64,000 nt of DNA from DASYLJ01 sp964432595 (GCA_964432595.1 CAYSOF010000004.1:320593-384592); one strand, 5' to 3'. Positions 1-14,944 are shown, counted from the stretch's first letter. Numbers and translations are program-made. The notes: generated by a model from the letters alone, not told the origin.

Positions 1-1
1 C

Positions 2-496
2 TGCTTCGACGGCGCGCCGCTGCCCGACGGCGCCGCCTGTCCGGACGGCGACCTGTGCAACGGCGACGAGACGTGTGCCGGCAGCGTCTGCCGGCCGGGG
101 ACGCCGATGACGTGCGTGGACGCCGACGCGTGCAGCATGGATCTCTGCGCGCCGGCGACCGGCTGCACCTTCCCGCCGAGCAGCGGCTTCGATTCGGTGA
201 GCTGTGCGATCACGCGCGGGCTGCCCAGCTGCGGCGGCGTGCCCGTGCCCGGATCCGTCTTGCGCCGCTTCGCCGCGGCCGAGCGCCTCGTCGAGCGCGG
301 GCGCACGGCGCGACGCCGGCCGCAGCAGCGCCGCCAGCTGAAGCGCGCCGTGCAGACGCTGGTCCGCGCGCTCCGCATCGTCGCGCGCGAGGCGCGCCGC
401 GACCGCCTGCCCGCCGAGTGCGCGACCGACCTCGCCGACGCGATCGCCGACGTCCGCGACCGGGCGAAGACGCTCTCGCGCGCGCTCGGCCGCTGA
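2..496 (+). CDS. Cys-rich secreted protein, C-terminal fragment
   Basis: The reading frame is open from the left edge, so the N-terminus lies outside the window. The visible 164 residues start with a Cys/Gly/Asp-rich stretch of short repeats (CNGDETC, CRPGTPMTC, CSMDLCAPATGC) typical of extracellular disulfide-rich modules in deltaproteobacteria-like genomes. It is followed by a basic, Arg-rich helical tail of about 100 residues. No catalytic motif is visible. Function is unknown; it is probably an exported or surface protein. It converges on the ClC gene, with only 6 bp between the stop codons. Confidence 0.6.
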   Translation, partial: CFDGAPLPDGAACPDGDLCNGDETCAGSVCRPGTPMTCVDADACSMDLCAPATGCTFPPSSGFDSVSCAITRGLPSCGGVPVPGSVLRRFAAAERLVERGRTARRRPQQRRQLKRAVQTLVRALRIVAREARRDRLPAECATDLADAIADVRDRAKTLSRALGR

Positions 497-502
497 GTCC
501 GG

Positions 503-2308
503 TCAGCGCGTGACCGCGCGTTCCTCGATGAGGTCCGCCTCCTCGAGCCGGGGCACGTGCGCGGCGAGCAGATCGCTCCGCGTGACGATGCCGACCAGAC
601 GTCCCCGTTCGACCACGGGAAGCCGGCCGACGTTCTCGCGCACCATCACGTCGGCCGCCTCGCGCAACGAGGCGCCGGGCGGCACGATCAGCGGCGGCCG
701 CCGGATCAACGTCGCGAGCGACGTCTCGGGCGCGTGCCGCGGGTCGAGCAGATCGCGGCGGGTGAGGACGCCGACCAGGTCGCCATCGCGATCGATCACC
801 GGAAATCCCTGATGGCTCATGTCCGCGCCACCGGCGGCGAGTCGCGCCCGGACCTCGTCGAGCCGCTCGTCTGCGATCAGCGACACGACGGGACGCACCG
901 CCGCGTCGCCGACGCGCACGCGGTCGAGGAAGTCCGCGACGTACTCGCCGCTTACGCGGATGCCCCGGCGTGCGATCTTCTCGGTCATGATCGAGTGTGG
1001 CATGAGGCGACACGACACCAGGTAGGCCGTCGCACAGCCGCCGAGCAGCGGCAGCAGCCCGAGCGGCTGCTGCGTCGTCTCGAAGGCGAACACGACCGAC
1101 GCGAGGAGCGCCCGCGACGCGCCGGCGAAGAGCGCGGCCATACCGACCAGGCCGGCGATGCGCATGTCGATCCCGGCGGACGGCGCGACGGCGATGGCGA
1201 CCGCGGCGACGGCCGCACCGAGCGTCCCGCCGATCGTGAACAGCGGGGCAAGCGTGCCACCGGACGTCCCGCTGCCCAGGGCAACCGCCCACGACACCAG
1301 CTTCGCCAGACAGAGGACCACCAGCGCGTTCGTGGCGAGGTGGCCGTCGATCACGCCGCGGATGTTGTCGTAGCCGACGCCCAGTGTGTCGGGCACGACG
1401 AGCCCGATGACGCCCACCACCACCGCGCCGAGCGCGGGCCACCACATCCAATGCACCGGCAGCACCGCGAAAGCGTCCTCGATGCCGTAGACGAGCCGCG
1501 TAACGGCGACGGCGACCAGGCCCATCAATCCGCCGAGCGTCACGTAGAACGCGATCGCCTCCGCGCCCGGCTGCGCGACCGCGTCGAGCGAGAACATCGG
1601 CTGCGCACCGACCAGCGCCATGCGCGCAGCCGTCGCGACGACGCTCGCGAGCGCGACGGGGATCACCGAGCGGGGGCGATACTCGAAGAGCAGCAGCTCG
1701 ACGGCGAGGAGCACCGCGGACACCGGCGTGCCGAACGTCGCGGCCATGCCGGCCGCGGCGCCGGCGGCGAGGAGCGTCTTCCTCTCGTCGGCGGTCACCG
1801 GGAGCACCTGGCCGAGGAGCGAGCCGATCGCCCCGCCCGTCGCGATGATCGGCCCTTCGGCGCCGAAGGGACCGCCCGTGCCGATGGCGACGGCCGCCGA
1901 CAGCGGCTTCAACAGGGTGAGCCGCGGAGGGATCTTGCTGCGGTGGAAGAGGACGCGCTCCATGGCCTCGGGAATCCCGTGGCCGCGAATGGCCTCGGAG
2001 CCGTAGCGCGCCATGACGCCCACGACGAGCGCGCCCGCGACCGGCACCAGCACCACCCAGCCACCGATCTGATTCGCCGCAGGCGACGCCTCGACGACGG
2101 ACCACCGCCCGAAGAACGCGAGGTTCGTGACGAGCGCGATGAGGAGCCCGAGGAGCTGCGCGACGGCCGCTGCCGCGAGCCCGAGCAGCACCGCGAGCGC
2201 GCTCGTGCGAAAGACGCGGCCCGTGACGAGTCGCGGCGTCTCCGTCGCGTGCGCGAGCTGGCGCGCGGGCTCGAGCGACGGGGCGACCGGGATGGGATCA
2301 GCGTGCAT
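503..2308 (-). CDS. ClC-family chloride channel/proton antiporter with CBS pair
   Basis: A 601-residue inner-membrane anion transporter. It has about ten hydrophobic segments and the three ClC selectivity motifs: GHGIPEAM (about residues 109-116), GPFGAEGP with the gating glutamate at E151, and SGGTLAPLF. A retained gating Glu favours a Cl-/H+ exchanger over a pure channel, but the family is mixed. The C-terminus (about 460-601) is a pair of CBS domains that in this family bind adenine nucleotides and regulate gating. The start codon overlaps the end of the upstream marR-type gene by 11 bp, so the two are co-transcribed, and the regulator may control the transporter. The family is sure; the transported ion is inferred. 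Confidence 0.92.
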   Translation of the reverse strand: MHADPIPVAPSLEPARQLAHATETPRLVTGRVFRTSALAVLLGLAAAAVAQLLGLLIALVTNLAFFGRWSVVEASPAANQIGGWVVLVPVAGALVVGVMARYGSEAIRGHGIPEAMERVLFHRSKIPPRLTLLKPLSAAVAIGTGGPFGAEGPIIATGGAIGSLLGQVLPVTADERKTLLAAGAAAGMAATFGTPVSAVLLAVELLLFEYRPRSVIPVALASVVATAARMALVGAQPMFSLDAVAQPGAEAIAFYVTLGGLMGLVAVAVTRLVYGIEDAFAVLPVHWMWWPALGAVVVGVIGLVVPDTLGVGYDNIRGVIDGHLATNALVVLCLAKLVSWAVALGSGTSGGTLAPLFTIGGTLGAAVAAVAIAVAPSAGIDMRIAGLVGMAALFAGASRALLASVVFAFETTQQPLGLLPLLGGCATAYLVSCRLMPHSIMTEKIARRGIRVSGEYVADFLDRVRVGDAAVRPVVSLIADERLDEVRARLAAGGADMSHQGFPVIDRDGDLVGVLTRRDLLDPRHAPETSLATLIRRPPLIVPPGASLREAADVMVRENVGRLPVVERGRLVGIVTRSDLLAAHVPRLEEADLIEERAVTR

Positions 2309-2795
2309 CGGGCCTCCCGCGACGGCGCGGCCGCTCCTCGAAGAACATCGGAGCGGCTCCCGGTCGATCCTCGAGCTCGGCCGCGAGCTGCCGCAGTCCC
2401 CGCGTCAGCGGGCCGCGCACGCGGGCGGGCAGGGCGACGAGCGCGTCGCGCAAGCGGCCGGGCGCCGCGGGCGGCGCCCTCCGGATCAGCGCCCGGCCCG
2501 CCGCGGTGATGGTCAGCTCGGCGCGCCGGGCGTCCGCGCGTGCGGCTTTCCGCGCGACGAGCCCGCGGGCGACGAGCCGGCTCGCCACGACCGACACCGA
2601 GCTTTGGTCGGTCGCGGTGCGCATGGCCAGCTCGCGCAACGACGCCGCGGGCGTCTCGTCGAGCTGCTGCAGGACGAAGAGCTGTGCCCCGCTGATCCCC
2701 TGGTCGCGTTCGGCGGCGGTGCCGGAGACACGCAGCACGCGCACGATCCGGCGGAGCGCCTCCATCGCGTCCCGCACCTCGGCCGCATGATCCAT
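2298..2795 (-). CDS. MarR-family winged-helix transcriptional regulator
   Basis: A 165-residue protein starting MDHAAEVRDAMEAL. It shows the MarR arrangement of an N-terminal dimerisation helix, then a winged helix-turn-helix: LFVLQQLDE, SLRELAMRTATDQSSVSVVASRLVARGLV, then a wing with ADARRAELTITAAG at about residues 85-100. The start at 2795 is used because the long open frame upstream of it reads antisense to tilS and is not coding. It overlaps the downstream ClC gene, suggesting local control of that transporter; the ligand is unknown. It diverges from tilS with 90 bp between the starts. Confidence 0.88.
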   Translation of the reverse strand: MDHAAEVRDAMEALRRIVRVLRVSGTAAERDQGISGAQLFVLQQLDETPAASLRELAMRTATDQSSVSVVASRLVARGLVARKAARADARRAELTITAAGRALIRRAPPAAPGRLRDALVALPARVRGPLTRGLRQLAAELEDRPGAAPMFFEERPRRRGRPDAR

Positions 2796-2885
2796 GGGCC
2801 CCCATGTATCAGCCGCGGTGCGGCGGCGCACGTCGGCGGGCCGGCATGGAGTCTCGCGCAGGGCCGATGCTACAGTCATGCGCTC

Positions 2886-4265
2886 ATGGGTCCCGAGTCG
2901 TCCTTCGTGCGCACGTTGCGCACGGGCCTCGCGGCGGTCGCGTCGGGCGAGCATCTGCTGGTCGCGACGTCGGGCGGCACCGACTCGACGGCACTGCTCG
3001 CCGCCGTTGCGGCGCTGGCGGATGCGAGCGGGTGGACCGTCACGGCGGGACACGTCGACCACGGGCTGCGCGGCGCGGAGAGCGACGCCGACCGGGAGCG
3101 CGTGCGTGCGCTCGCCGCGGCCGTGGGCGTCGGGTGCATCGCCCGCCGCGCGCAGGTGTCGCCTGGGCCGAGCCTGGAGGCGCGTGCGCGACGGGTCCGC
3201 TATCGCACGCTGATCGCCATGGCGCAGGACGTCGGCGCGACGCGCATCCTCACCGCCCATACCGCGGACGATCAGGCCGAGACCGTGCTGCTCCGGCTGC
3301 TGCGCGGCGGCGGACGGGGCGGGCTCGGCGGCATCCGCCCGCACCGCGGGCGGTTCCTGCGGCCGGTGCTCGGCGCCACGCGGAGCGACGTCCGCCGCTA
3401 TCTCGCGGAATGCAGCCTTTCGGCGGGCGTCGACCGCAGCAACGCCAGCCTGACCCACGCCCGCAACCGCCTCCGCCGCCTGGCGATCCCGTTCCTCGCC
3501 ACCGAATTCAATCCGCGCTTGATCCCCGCGCTCGCGACGCTGGCGAGCCGCCTGCGCGACGAGGACGACCTGCTGGCGACGCTCGCCGTCGGACGGGCGG
3601 CGGTGCTCGTCGACGCCCGCGGGCTCGACGTCGCGGTCGCCGCAGAACCGGTCGCGCTGGCGCGGCGGATCGTGCGCCGGTGGCTCGAGCAGGGCACGCG
3701 CCGGGGCGTCCACGCGGGACACGTGGAGCGCGTCCTCGCGCTGGCGGGTGGTACCGGCCGCGGGACGGTGGCCGTGCCGGGCGCCGCCCGGGTCGTGCGC
3801 GAGGGCTCGCGCCTCGTCCGGCATGCGGGACGGCGCGCCACCCCGGCGACGTTCGCCTTCCCGCTGACCGTCCCCGGGACGATCGACGGACCGAACGGGG
3901 CGTGGCGCCTGCACCTTTCGGCCCCACGCGATCGGCGATCGGACGAGGCGCTGCCCGCCGACGCCCGCCATGCCGTGTTCGATGCCGAGGCACTCGCCAG
4001 CACGTTGACGGTCCGCTCGCCGCGTCCGGGCGACCGGGTCCACCTGGCGCGCGTCGGCACCCGCAAGCTGCAGGACGTCCTCGTCGACGCTCGCGTCGCC
4101 CGGGAAGCGCGCAGCGGCCTCCCGCTGCTGGAGGCGAACGGCGTCATCGTCTGGGTGCCGGGCGTTGTCCGCGGCTCGGCGGCGATGATCGGACCCCAGA
4201 CCCGTCGGGTGATCGAGGCGGCCATCGAGTCCACGGCGAACCCGGCGGACGCCCCAACGGCGTGA
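2886..4265 (+). CDS. tilS: tRNA(Ile)-lysidine synthetase
   Basis: A 459-residue cytosolic enzyme that ligates lysine to C34 of the CAU-anticodon tRNA-Ile using ATP, changing its decoding from AUG to AUA. The N-terminal PP-loop SGGTDS sits at residues 29-34, followed by the family block [14 protein letters not shown] and, later, [19 protein letters not shown]. The C-terminal third holds the TilS substrate-binding and C-terminal domains ([27 protein letters not shown]). Its length fits the long TilS form. It is directly followed by ftsH, a conserved bacterial pairing. Confidence 0.95.
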   Translation: MGPESSFVRTLRTGLAAVASGEHLLVATSGGTDSTALLAAVAALADASGWTVTAGHVDHGLRGAESDADRERVRALAAAVGVGCIARRAQVSPGPSLEARARRVRYRTLIAMAQDVGATRILTAHTADDQAETVLLRLLRGGGRGGLGGIRPHRGRFLRPVLGATRSDVRRYLAECSLSAGVDRSNASLTHARNRLRRLAIPFLATEFNPRLIPALATLASRLRDEDDLLATLAVGRAAVLVDARGLDVAVAAEPVALARRIVRRWLEQGTRRGVHAGHVERVLALAGGTGRGTVAVPGAARVVREGSRLVRHAGRRATPATFAFPLTVPGTIDGPNGAWRLHLSAPRDRRSDEALPADARHAVFDAEALASTLTVRSPRPGDRVHLARVGTRKLQDVLVDARVAREARSGLPLLEANGVIVWVPGVVRGSAAMIGPQTRRVIEAAIESTANPADAPTA

Positions 4266-4308
4266 ACGCATTGCCCATGTGGGAACCCCATGGTACCTTG
4301 CGTTTCGC

Positions 4309-6147
<1,839 letters not shown>

Positions 6148-6166
6148 CCCCGCGGCCCGCGCGACG

Positions 6167-6997
6167 GTGCTGCGGACGCGCTCGGGTCCGCTCGACCTGA
6201 GCCGGCCGGTCCTCCTCGGCGTTCTCAACGCGACGCCCGACTCGTTCAGCGACGGCGGGCGGCACGCCGATCCATCGCGTGCCGTAGAGGCCGCGATCGC
6301 CATGGTCGAGGCCGGCGCGGGGGCAATCGACCTGGGCGCCGAGTCGACCCGTCCCGGGTCCCGTCCGGTCCCGGCCGCGGAGGAGCTCCGCCGCCTGCTC
6401 CCCGTCCTGCGCGCGGTGCGCGCCGCCGTGACCGTGCCGTTGTCGGTCGACACGACGAAGGCGGCCGTCGCGCGGGCCGCCCTCGACGCCGGCGCCGACG
6501 TCGTGAACGACGTCTCGGCGGGTAGGTTCGACCGCGCGATGCTCCCCCTGTGCGGGCGCGAAGGCGTGCCCGTCGTGCTGATGCACATGCAGGGACGGCC
6601 CGAGACCATGCAGCGGCGGCCGCGATACCGCGACGTCGTCGCCGAGGTCACGGCGTTCCTCGCGCGACGTGCCGCCGTCGCCCGCGCGGCCGGCGTCGCC
6701 GCCGGGGCGATCGTCCTCGACCCGGGCATCGGGTTCGGCAAGACGCTCGCGCACAACCTCGCGTTGCTGGCCAAACTCGACCTCGTGGCGCGGCTCGGGT
6801 ATCCCATTCTGGTGGGGGTGTCGCGCAAAGGCTTCATCGGCGCGTTGTTGGACGGGGCCGGCCCGGACGATCGCCTGCACGGTACCGCCGCGGCGGTGGC
6901 CCTTGCCGTGGCGCACGGCGCGCGCCTGGTGCGCGTCCACGACGTGGCGGCGATGCGCGACGTGGTGGCGGTGGCGTCGGCGGTGGCGCGCGCATGA
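6167..6997 (+). CDS. folP: dihydropteroate synthase
   Basis: A 276-residue TIM-barrel enzyme condensing p-aminobenzoate with hydroxymethyl-dihydropterin pyrophosphate in folate synthesis. DHPS signatures are NATPDSFSDGG (pyrophosphate/pterin loop), DLGAESTRPG, VPLSVDTTKA, ADVVNDVS, LDPGIGFGKT and VGVSRKGFIG. The GTG start at 6167 lies 19 bp after the ftsH stop; longer in-frame starts would run into ftsH. Its stop overlaps the cdaA start (ATGA), indicating translational coupling. Confidence 0.94.
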   Translation: MLRTRSGPLDLSRPVLLGVLNATPDSFSDGGRHADPSRAVEAAIAMVEAGAGAIDLGAESTRPGSRPVPAAEELRRLLPVLRAVRAAVTVPLSVDTTKAAVARAALDAGADVVNDVSAGRFDRAMLPLCGREGVPVVLMHMQGRPETMQRRPRYRDVVAEVTAFLARRAAVARAAGVAAGAIVLDPGIGFGKTLAHNLALLAKLDLVARLGYPILVGVSRKGFIGALLDGAGPDDRLHGTAAAVALAVAHGARLVRVHDVAAMRDVVAVASAVARA

Positions 6998-7746
6998 CCG
7001 AGCTGATTCTCGGCTTCCGCTGGCAGGACGGCATCGACATCTTCCTGCTGGCGATCGGCATCTACTCGGGCATCAACCTGATCCGCGGCACGCGGGCGGT
7101 GCCGATGCTGATCGGCCTGTCGATGGTCTACGCGCTGTACTTCCTCTCCGCCCAGTTCGAGATCTACACGGTGAACGTCCTGCTGAACTACGTGCTCGGC
7201 TGGTCGCTCGTCCTGTTCTTCATCGTCTTCCAGAACGACATCCGCCGCGTGCTGACGCAGGTAGGGAGCGGGCCGCTCTTCTCGGCGAAGGATCGCGCGG
7301 CGCAGAATCAGGCCGTCGAGGAGCTCGTGAAGGCGGTCGCGCACCTCGCCGGCCGCCGCATCGGTGCGCTCATTTGCCTGCAGAACGAGGTCGGGCTCGG
7401 CGAGTACATCGACGTCGGCACGCGCCTCGACGCGCGCGTGTCGCGCGAGCTCGTGACCAGCATCTTCCTGCCCGACTCGCCGATCCACGACGGCGCCCTC
7501 ATCATCCAGAACGGCCGCATCACCGCAGCCGGCTGCTTCCTGCCGCTGACGGCGAACCCGAACGTGTCGAAGACGCTCGGCACGCGCCATCGGGCGGCCA
7601 TCGGCCTCACCGAAGAGACCGACGCCGTCGTGCTGGTCGTCTCCGAGGAGGACGGCACGATCTCGCTGGTGCGCGAGGGCAAGATCACCCGCGACGTCGA
7701 CGGCGCCACGCTGCGCACGACGCTGCAACGGATGCTGGTCGGATGA
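6994..7746 (+). CDS. cdaA: membrane diadenylate cyclase CdaA (c-di-AMP synthase)
   Basis: A 250-residue enzyme that makes cyclic di-AMP from two ATP. Three N-terminal hydrophobic helices (about residues 10-70) precede a DAC domain with both signature motifs: DGA in PIHDGALII and RHR in GTRHRAAIG. The gene overlaps folP upstream and cdaR downstream by 4 bp each. The cdaA-cdaR-glmM order is the classical c-di-AMP locus, in which CdaR and GlmM modulate the cyclase. This makes c-di-AMP signalling (potassium, osmotic and envelope control in known bacteria) very likely here. Confidence 0.95.
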   Translation: MTELILGFRWQDGIDIFLLAIGIYSGINLIRGTRAVPMLIGLSMVYALYFLSAQFEIYTVNVLLNYVLGWSLVLFFIVFQNDIRRVLTQVGSGPLFSAKDRAAQNQAVEELVKAVAHLAGRRIGALICLQNEVGLGEYIDVGTRLDARVSRELVTSIFLPDSPIHDGALIIQNGRITAAGCFLPLTANPNVSKTLGTRHRAAIGLTEETDAVVLVVSEEDGTISLVREGKITRDVDGATLRTTLQRMLVG

Positions 7747-8779
7747 AGCTGCCCGCGCTGCGCTTCCGTCGTGGAGCGGTCGCCGACGGGGACGGCGGCG
7801 TGCGGCCCGTGCGCCGCTGGCCCGAGTGGCTGCGGCCGCCACGCCGCTTCAGCCTGCGCGAGCTGGTGCGGCACAACCCGGGGCTGAAGCTCGTCTCGAT
7901 CGTGCTCGCCTGCTTCCTCTGGTACTCGATCAACGTCCTCGAGCGGGACGCCGAGCGGCTCGTCGAAGTGCCCATCTCGATCCGCAAGGTCCCGCCCGAG
8001 CTGATCGTGACGACGCCGCCCACGAAGCCCGTCACGCTGACGCTGCGCGGGCCGCGCACGATCCTCGACAACCTCGACGAGCACAAGACGCGGCTCGTGG
8101 TCGATCTCTCGACGGTGGGGCCGGGCGAGGCCCGCATCGACCTCGCGAACGCCAACCTGAACCCCGATCTGCCGCGCCGGCTCAAAATGGTCCGCACGCA
8201 GCCGCAGCGTCTGAAGCTCGACGTCGAGCGGCTCGCCAAACGCCGGATTCCCATCAAGCTCGACCTGGCAGGCTCACCGGCCCTGGGTTATATGGTCGCC
8301 GAATCGACGCTCACCCCGGACCACGTCGAGGTGAGCGGCCCCGCCAGCAAGGTGGACGACCTGAAGGAGATCAGCACCGAACCCATCGACCTGCACGGTC
8401 TCGCGCGCTCGTTCCAGCGCCGCGTGCTGCTCGAGTGGGCGGGGGACTTCGTCGTGTTCGTCCCCGACAAGGTGCAGGTGAACGTCGCCGTCGAGGAGAT
8501 CATGGTCTCGCGCGAGTTCCGTCGCGTGGCCGTGACCGTCCTGAACGGCACGAACGCGACGGTGACGCCGTCGACGGTGAACCTGACGCTCCACGGCCCG
8601 CAGCGCCTGCTGCACAACTTCAAGCTGCCCGAGGGCGGGGTGACGGTGGACGCCGCGGGTCTCGCGACGGGTTCCCACGAGATGGCGGTGCAGGTCGTCG
8701 ACCTGCCGCCGGCGCTCGAAGTCGTCGCACGCACGCCGGACCTCGTTCGGCTCCAGATCGGCAAAGCGCAGGGGGGGTG

Positions 8780-8780
<1 letters not shown>
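7743..8780 (+). CDS. cdaR: CdaR/YbbR-domain regulator of diadenylate cyclase
   Basis: A 345-residue single-pass membrane protein. A basic cytoplasmic N-terminus (about 50 residues) is followed by one transmembrane helix ([19 protein letters not shown]) and extracytoplasmic YbbR repeats. Visible repeats include [12 protein letters not shown]...[23 protein letters not shown]...[14 protein letters not shown] and [25 protein letters not shown]. Family members bind CdaA and tune its activity. It overlaps cdaA by 4 bp and glmM by 1 bp (TGATG). Confidence 0.9.
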
Positions 8781-10138
<1,358 letters not shown>

Positions 10139-10142
10139 TCCG

Positions 10143-11657
10143 GTGCTCGTCGTCACCGCCGCGGAGATGCGCGCGCTCGATCGCTGGACGATCGAGCATG
10201 GCACGCCCGGCACGACGCTGATGGAGCGCGCGGGCGCCGGCGCCACGGCAGCGTTGCGTCGCTGGCAGCCGCGCCTCCGGAAGCCGGTGGCCGTCGTGTG
10301 CGGCAAGGGCAACAACGGCGGGGACGGCTTCGTCATCGCGCGCCACTTGAAGCGGGCCCGCGTCCCGGTCGAGGTGCACCTGGTCGGACGGCCCGAGGCG
10401 GTCCGCGGCGATGCGGCGGAAATGCTCGCGCGCTGGAAGGGGAAGACCCACGTCGTGGCGTCGGCGGCCGACGTCCAGGCGCTCGCAGGGCGGCTCGCGC
10501 GCGCCGGCGTCGTCGTCGACGCGCTCCTCGGCACCGGCCTGAACGCGCCGGTCGACGGCGTGCTGGCCGCCGTCGTCGGCGCGATCAACGCGGCCGGACG
10601 GCCCGTCTTCGCGGTCGACCTCCCGTCGGGCCTCTCGGCCGACACGGGCCGCGCGCTCGGAGTCGCCGTGCGGGCCGACTGCACGGCGACGTTCGCCTTC
10701 GCGAAGATCGGCCAGGCCGTGCCGCCGGGCAGCGAGGCCTGCGGGCGGCTCGAGATCGTCGACATCGGCATCTCGGCGGACGCGGTCGCCGCCGTCGGGC
10801 CGCGGACCCGCGTGCTGGACGCGGCGACCGTCGGCGCCCTGCTGCCGCGCCGGGGGGCCGAGGCGCACAAGGGGACCGCCGGCCACGTGCTGGTGATCGC
10901 CGGGTCGCGCGGCAAGAGCGGCGCCGCGCTGCTCTGCGCGGGCGCCGCCGCGCGCAGCGGGGCCGGCCTCACGACGCTCGCAGTGCCGGCGGAGCTGCAG
11001 TCCGTCGCCGAGGGCCACGTGCGCGAGGCGATGACCGAGCGCTTCGCAGGCGTCGAGGACGTGGCGCGGCTCCTCGGGGGACGCGCGGCGGTGACGTGCG
11101 GTCCGGGGCTCGGGCTCACCGACGCGACCCGCGCGATCGTCGCTCACGTCGTCGCGCACTGCGAGGCGCCGCTCGTGCTCGACGCCGACGGACTGAACGC
11201 CGTCGCGGGCACCACCGCGCTCCGCGACCGCCGCGGTCCGACCGTGGTGACGCCGCACCCGGGCGAGATGAGCCGGCTTCTCGGGATCGACACGCAGGCC
11301 GTCCAGGCCGACCGCCTGAGCGTCGCGCGGCGGCTCGCCGCGCGCGATGGCGTGGTCGTGGTGCTGAAGGGCGCGGGCACGGTCATCGCGACGCCGGACG
11401 GTGACGCTGCCCTCTGTCCGACCGGCAATCCGGGCATGGCGAGCGGCGGCATGGGTGACGTCCTCGCCGGGGTCATCGGAGCGCTCCTGGCCCAGCAGCT
11501 GTCTCCATTCGACGCCGCGTGCTTCGGCGTCTACGCGCATGGGCTGGCGGCCGACTCGGTCGCCGAGCGCCGGGGACAGGTCGGCCTCCTCGCGGGTGAC
11601 GTGCTCGATGCGATGCCGCCCACGATCGCCCGGCTCCAGGGGCTGTTGCCGCCATGA
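10143..11657 (+). CDS. nnr: bifunctional NAD(P)H-hydrate epimerase / ADP-dependent dehydratase
   Basis: A 504-residue fusion that repairs hydrated NAD(P)H. The N-terminal NnrE epimerase half (about 1-215) has TLMERAGAGA, CGKGNNGGDGFV and VDLPSGLSADTG. The C-terminal ribokinase-like NnrD dehydratase half has KGTAGHVLVIAGS, CGPGLGL, LDADGLNAVAG, TPHPGEMSRLL and the catalytic NPGMASGGMGDVLAGVIG. The GTG start lies 4 bp after glmM. It overlaps tsaE by 4 bp; nnr-tsaE adjacency is widely conserved. Confidence 0.95.
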   Translation: MLVVTAAEMRALDRWTIEHGTPGTTLMERAGAGATAALRRWQPRLRKPVAVVCGKGNNGGDGFVIARHLKRARVPVEVHLVGRPEAVRGDAAEMLARWKGKTHVVASAADVQALAGRLARAGVVVDALLGTGLNAPVDGVLAAVVGAINAAGRPVFAVDLPSGLSADTGRALGVAVRADCTATFAFAKIGQAVPPGSEACGRLEIVDIGISADAVAAVGPRTRVLDAATVGALLPRRGAEAHKGTAGHVLVIAGSRGKSGAALLCAGAAARSGAGLTTLAVPAELQSVAEGHVREAMTERFAGVEDVARLLGGRAAVTCGPGLGLTDATRAIVAHVVAHCEAPLVLDADGLNAVAGTTALRDRRGPTVVTPHPGEMSRLLGIDTQAVQADRLSVARRLAARDGVVVVLKGAGTVIATPDGDAALCPTGNPGMASGGMGDVLAGVIGALLAQQLSPFDAACFGVYAHGLAADSVAERRGQVGLLAGDVLDAMPPTIARLQGLLPP

Positions 11658-12121
11658 CCCACGATCTCGAGACCGCCGGCCCGGCGGAGACCGAAGCGCT
11701 CGGCCGCGCCCTGGGGGCGACCGCGGAGGGCGGGGAGCTGCTCGGGCTGGTCGGCGAGCTGGGAGCGGGCAAGACCTGTCTCGTGCGCGGCCTGGCCGCG
11801 GGCCTCGGCGCCGATCCGGAGGAGGTCCACAGCCCGACCTTCATCACGGCGACGGAGCACCACGGTGGGCGGCTGCCCCTCTACCACATCGACCTCTATC
11901 GCCTTGAGGGAGCGCTCGGGGATGCGCTATTCCTACGCGAGGTGCTCTACGGCGAAGGTGTCGCGGCCGTCGAGTGGTTCGAGCGGCTGCTCCCCGTGGC
12001 CGGTGACGAGTTCCTCGAGGTCTCGCTCCGGTACGGCGCGGGGGACCGCCGGTCGATCCACCTGACGGCGCACGGCTCTCGGCACGAGCGGTGGCTGGTC
12101 GCCGCCCTCGGCAGGCTCTGA
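11654..12121 (+). CDS. tsaE: tRNA t6A biosynthesis ATPase TsaE
   Basis: A 155-residue P-loop ATPase that drives turnover of the TsaB-TsaD complex forming threonylcarbamoyl-adenosine-37 of ANN-decoding tRNAs. Walker A is GELGAGKTCLVRGL (about residues 36-49). The family signature SPTFITATEH follows, then LYHIDLYRLEG. It starts in ATGA overlap with nnr and ends 18 bp before lysC. Neither tsaB nor tsaD is in the window. Confidence 0.93.
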   Translation: MTHDLETAGPAETEALGRALGATAEGGELLGLVGELGAGKTCLVRGLAAGLGADPEEVHSPTFITATEHHGGRLPLYHIDLYRLEGALGDALFLREVLYGEGVAAVEWFERLLPVAGDEFLEVSLRYGAGDRRSIHLTAHGSRHERWLVAALGRL

Positions 12122-12139
12122 GGACCGATCTGGGGAACC

Positions 12140-13353
<1,214 letters not shown>

Positions 13354-13354
<1 letters not shown>

Positions 13355-14937
13355 TGCGACGGATCCAGCTCTACGACACGACCCTGCGCGACGGCTGCCA
13401 GTCGGAGGACGTCAACCTCACGCTCGACGACAAGCTGCGCATCGCGGAGCGGCTCGACGCGCTCGGCATCCACTACATCGAAGGTGGCTGGCCGGGCTCG
13501 AATCCGCGCGACGAGGAGTTCTTCCGCGCCGTGCGCGGCCTCGGCCTGCGCCACGCGCGCATCGCGGCTTTCGGCTCGACGCGCCGGGCGGGCATCGCCG
13601 CGGCCGACGACCGCAACCTCGAGCTCTGTCTCCGCGCCGAGACGCCCGTCGTCACCATCGTCGGGAAGACCTGGGACCTGCACGTCCGTGAGGACCTGCG
13701 GATCCCGCTGGACGAGAACCTCGACGTCATCCGCGACTCCGTCCGCTACCTGCGCGAGCGCGTCGACGAGGTGATCTTCGACGCCGAGCACTTCTTCGAC
13801 GGGTATGCCGCGAACCCCGACTTCGCGCTCGCCTGCCTCGGCGCGGCGGCGGAGGCTGGGGCCACGCTGCTCTGCCTGTGCGACACGCGCGGGGGCTCCC
13901 TGCCGGCGCACGTCGGCGCGGCGGTCGACGCCGCGCAGGGCGCGGTACCCGGCACGCCGCTCGGCATCCACTGCCACAACGACGCCGAGCTGGCGGTGGC
14001 GAACTCGCTCGAGGCGATCGAGCGCGGCTGCCTGCAGGTGCAGGGGACGATCAACGGCTTCGGCGAGCGCTGCGGCAACGCGAATCTCGTCTCGATCATC
14101 CCGAACCTCGTGCTGAAGCGCGGACATTCGGTCGTGACGGGCGAGCAGCTCGGCATGCTCGCGGACGTCTCGCGCCTCGTCTACGAGCTCGCGAACCTGG
14201 AGCCGAACAAGCGGCAGCCCTACGTCGGGCAGAGCGCGTTCGCCCACAAGGGCGGCCTCCACGTCGCCGCCGTGCAGAAGAACGCCGTGACCTACGAGCA
14301 CATCGACCCGGCGCTCGTGGGGAACGTGCAGCGCGTCCTGGTCTCCGACCTGGCCGGCCGCTCGAACCTCCTCTTCAAGGCGGCACAGTTCGGCATCGAC
14401 CTGCGCTCGAATACGCCCGCGGTGCAGGCGCTGCTGTCGGAGCTGAAGGAGCTCGAGGCGCAGGGCTACGCCTACGAAGGCGCCGAGGCGTCGTTCGAGC
14501 TGCTGATGCGGAAGGCGCTCGAGGGCGCTCGCGCACAGTTCTTCCGCCTGATCGGCTTCCGCGTGATCGACGAGAAGCGCCACGAGGGCGAGCCGCCCAT
14601 CGCCGAGGCCACCATCATGCTCGAGGGGCCCGACGGGCACGTCGAGCACACGGCGGCGCAGGGCAACGGCCCGGTGAATGCGCTCGACGGTGCGCTCCGG
14701 AAGGCGCTCAGCAAGTTCTACCCCGAGGTCGAGGAGGTGCGCCTGCACGACTACAAGGTGCGGGTGCTCGGGAGCGCCGAGGGGACTGGCGCGGTGGTGC
14801 GCGTGCTGATCGAATCGGGCGACGAGCACGAGCGCTGGGGCACCGTCGGCGTGTCCCACAACGTGATCGAAGCCAGCTGGCAAGCCCTCGTCGACAGCAT
14901 GGACTACAAGCTCCACAAGGCCCGCCGCGCCGACTGA
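13354..14937 (+). CDS. cimA: (R)-citramalate synthase
   Basis: A 527-residue enzyme of the isopropylmalate/homocitrate synthase superfamily. It has LYDTTLRDGCQSEDVNLTL at the N-terminus, the citramalate-type block GIHYIEGGWPGSNPRDEEFF, metal ligands in GIHCHNDAELAVANSL and NGFGERCGNANLVSII. A C-terminal LeuA-type allosteric domain follows (about 395-520). The GGWPGSNP block and length distinguish CimA from 2-isopropylmalate synthase. CimA makes citramalate from pyruvate and acetyl-CoA for threonine-independent isoleucine synthesis. Coupled to lysC by a TGATG overlap. Confidence 0.9.
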
Positions 14938-14944
14938 CGTCCCG

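Noticed and set aside
210..2105. Long minus-strand Arg/Gly-rich open frame overlapping the ClC gene
   Set aside because: Composition is the typical Arg/Ala/Gly-rich shadow of a high-GC gene in another frame; the ClC frame has clear family motifs.
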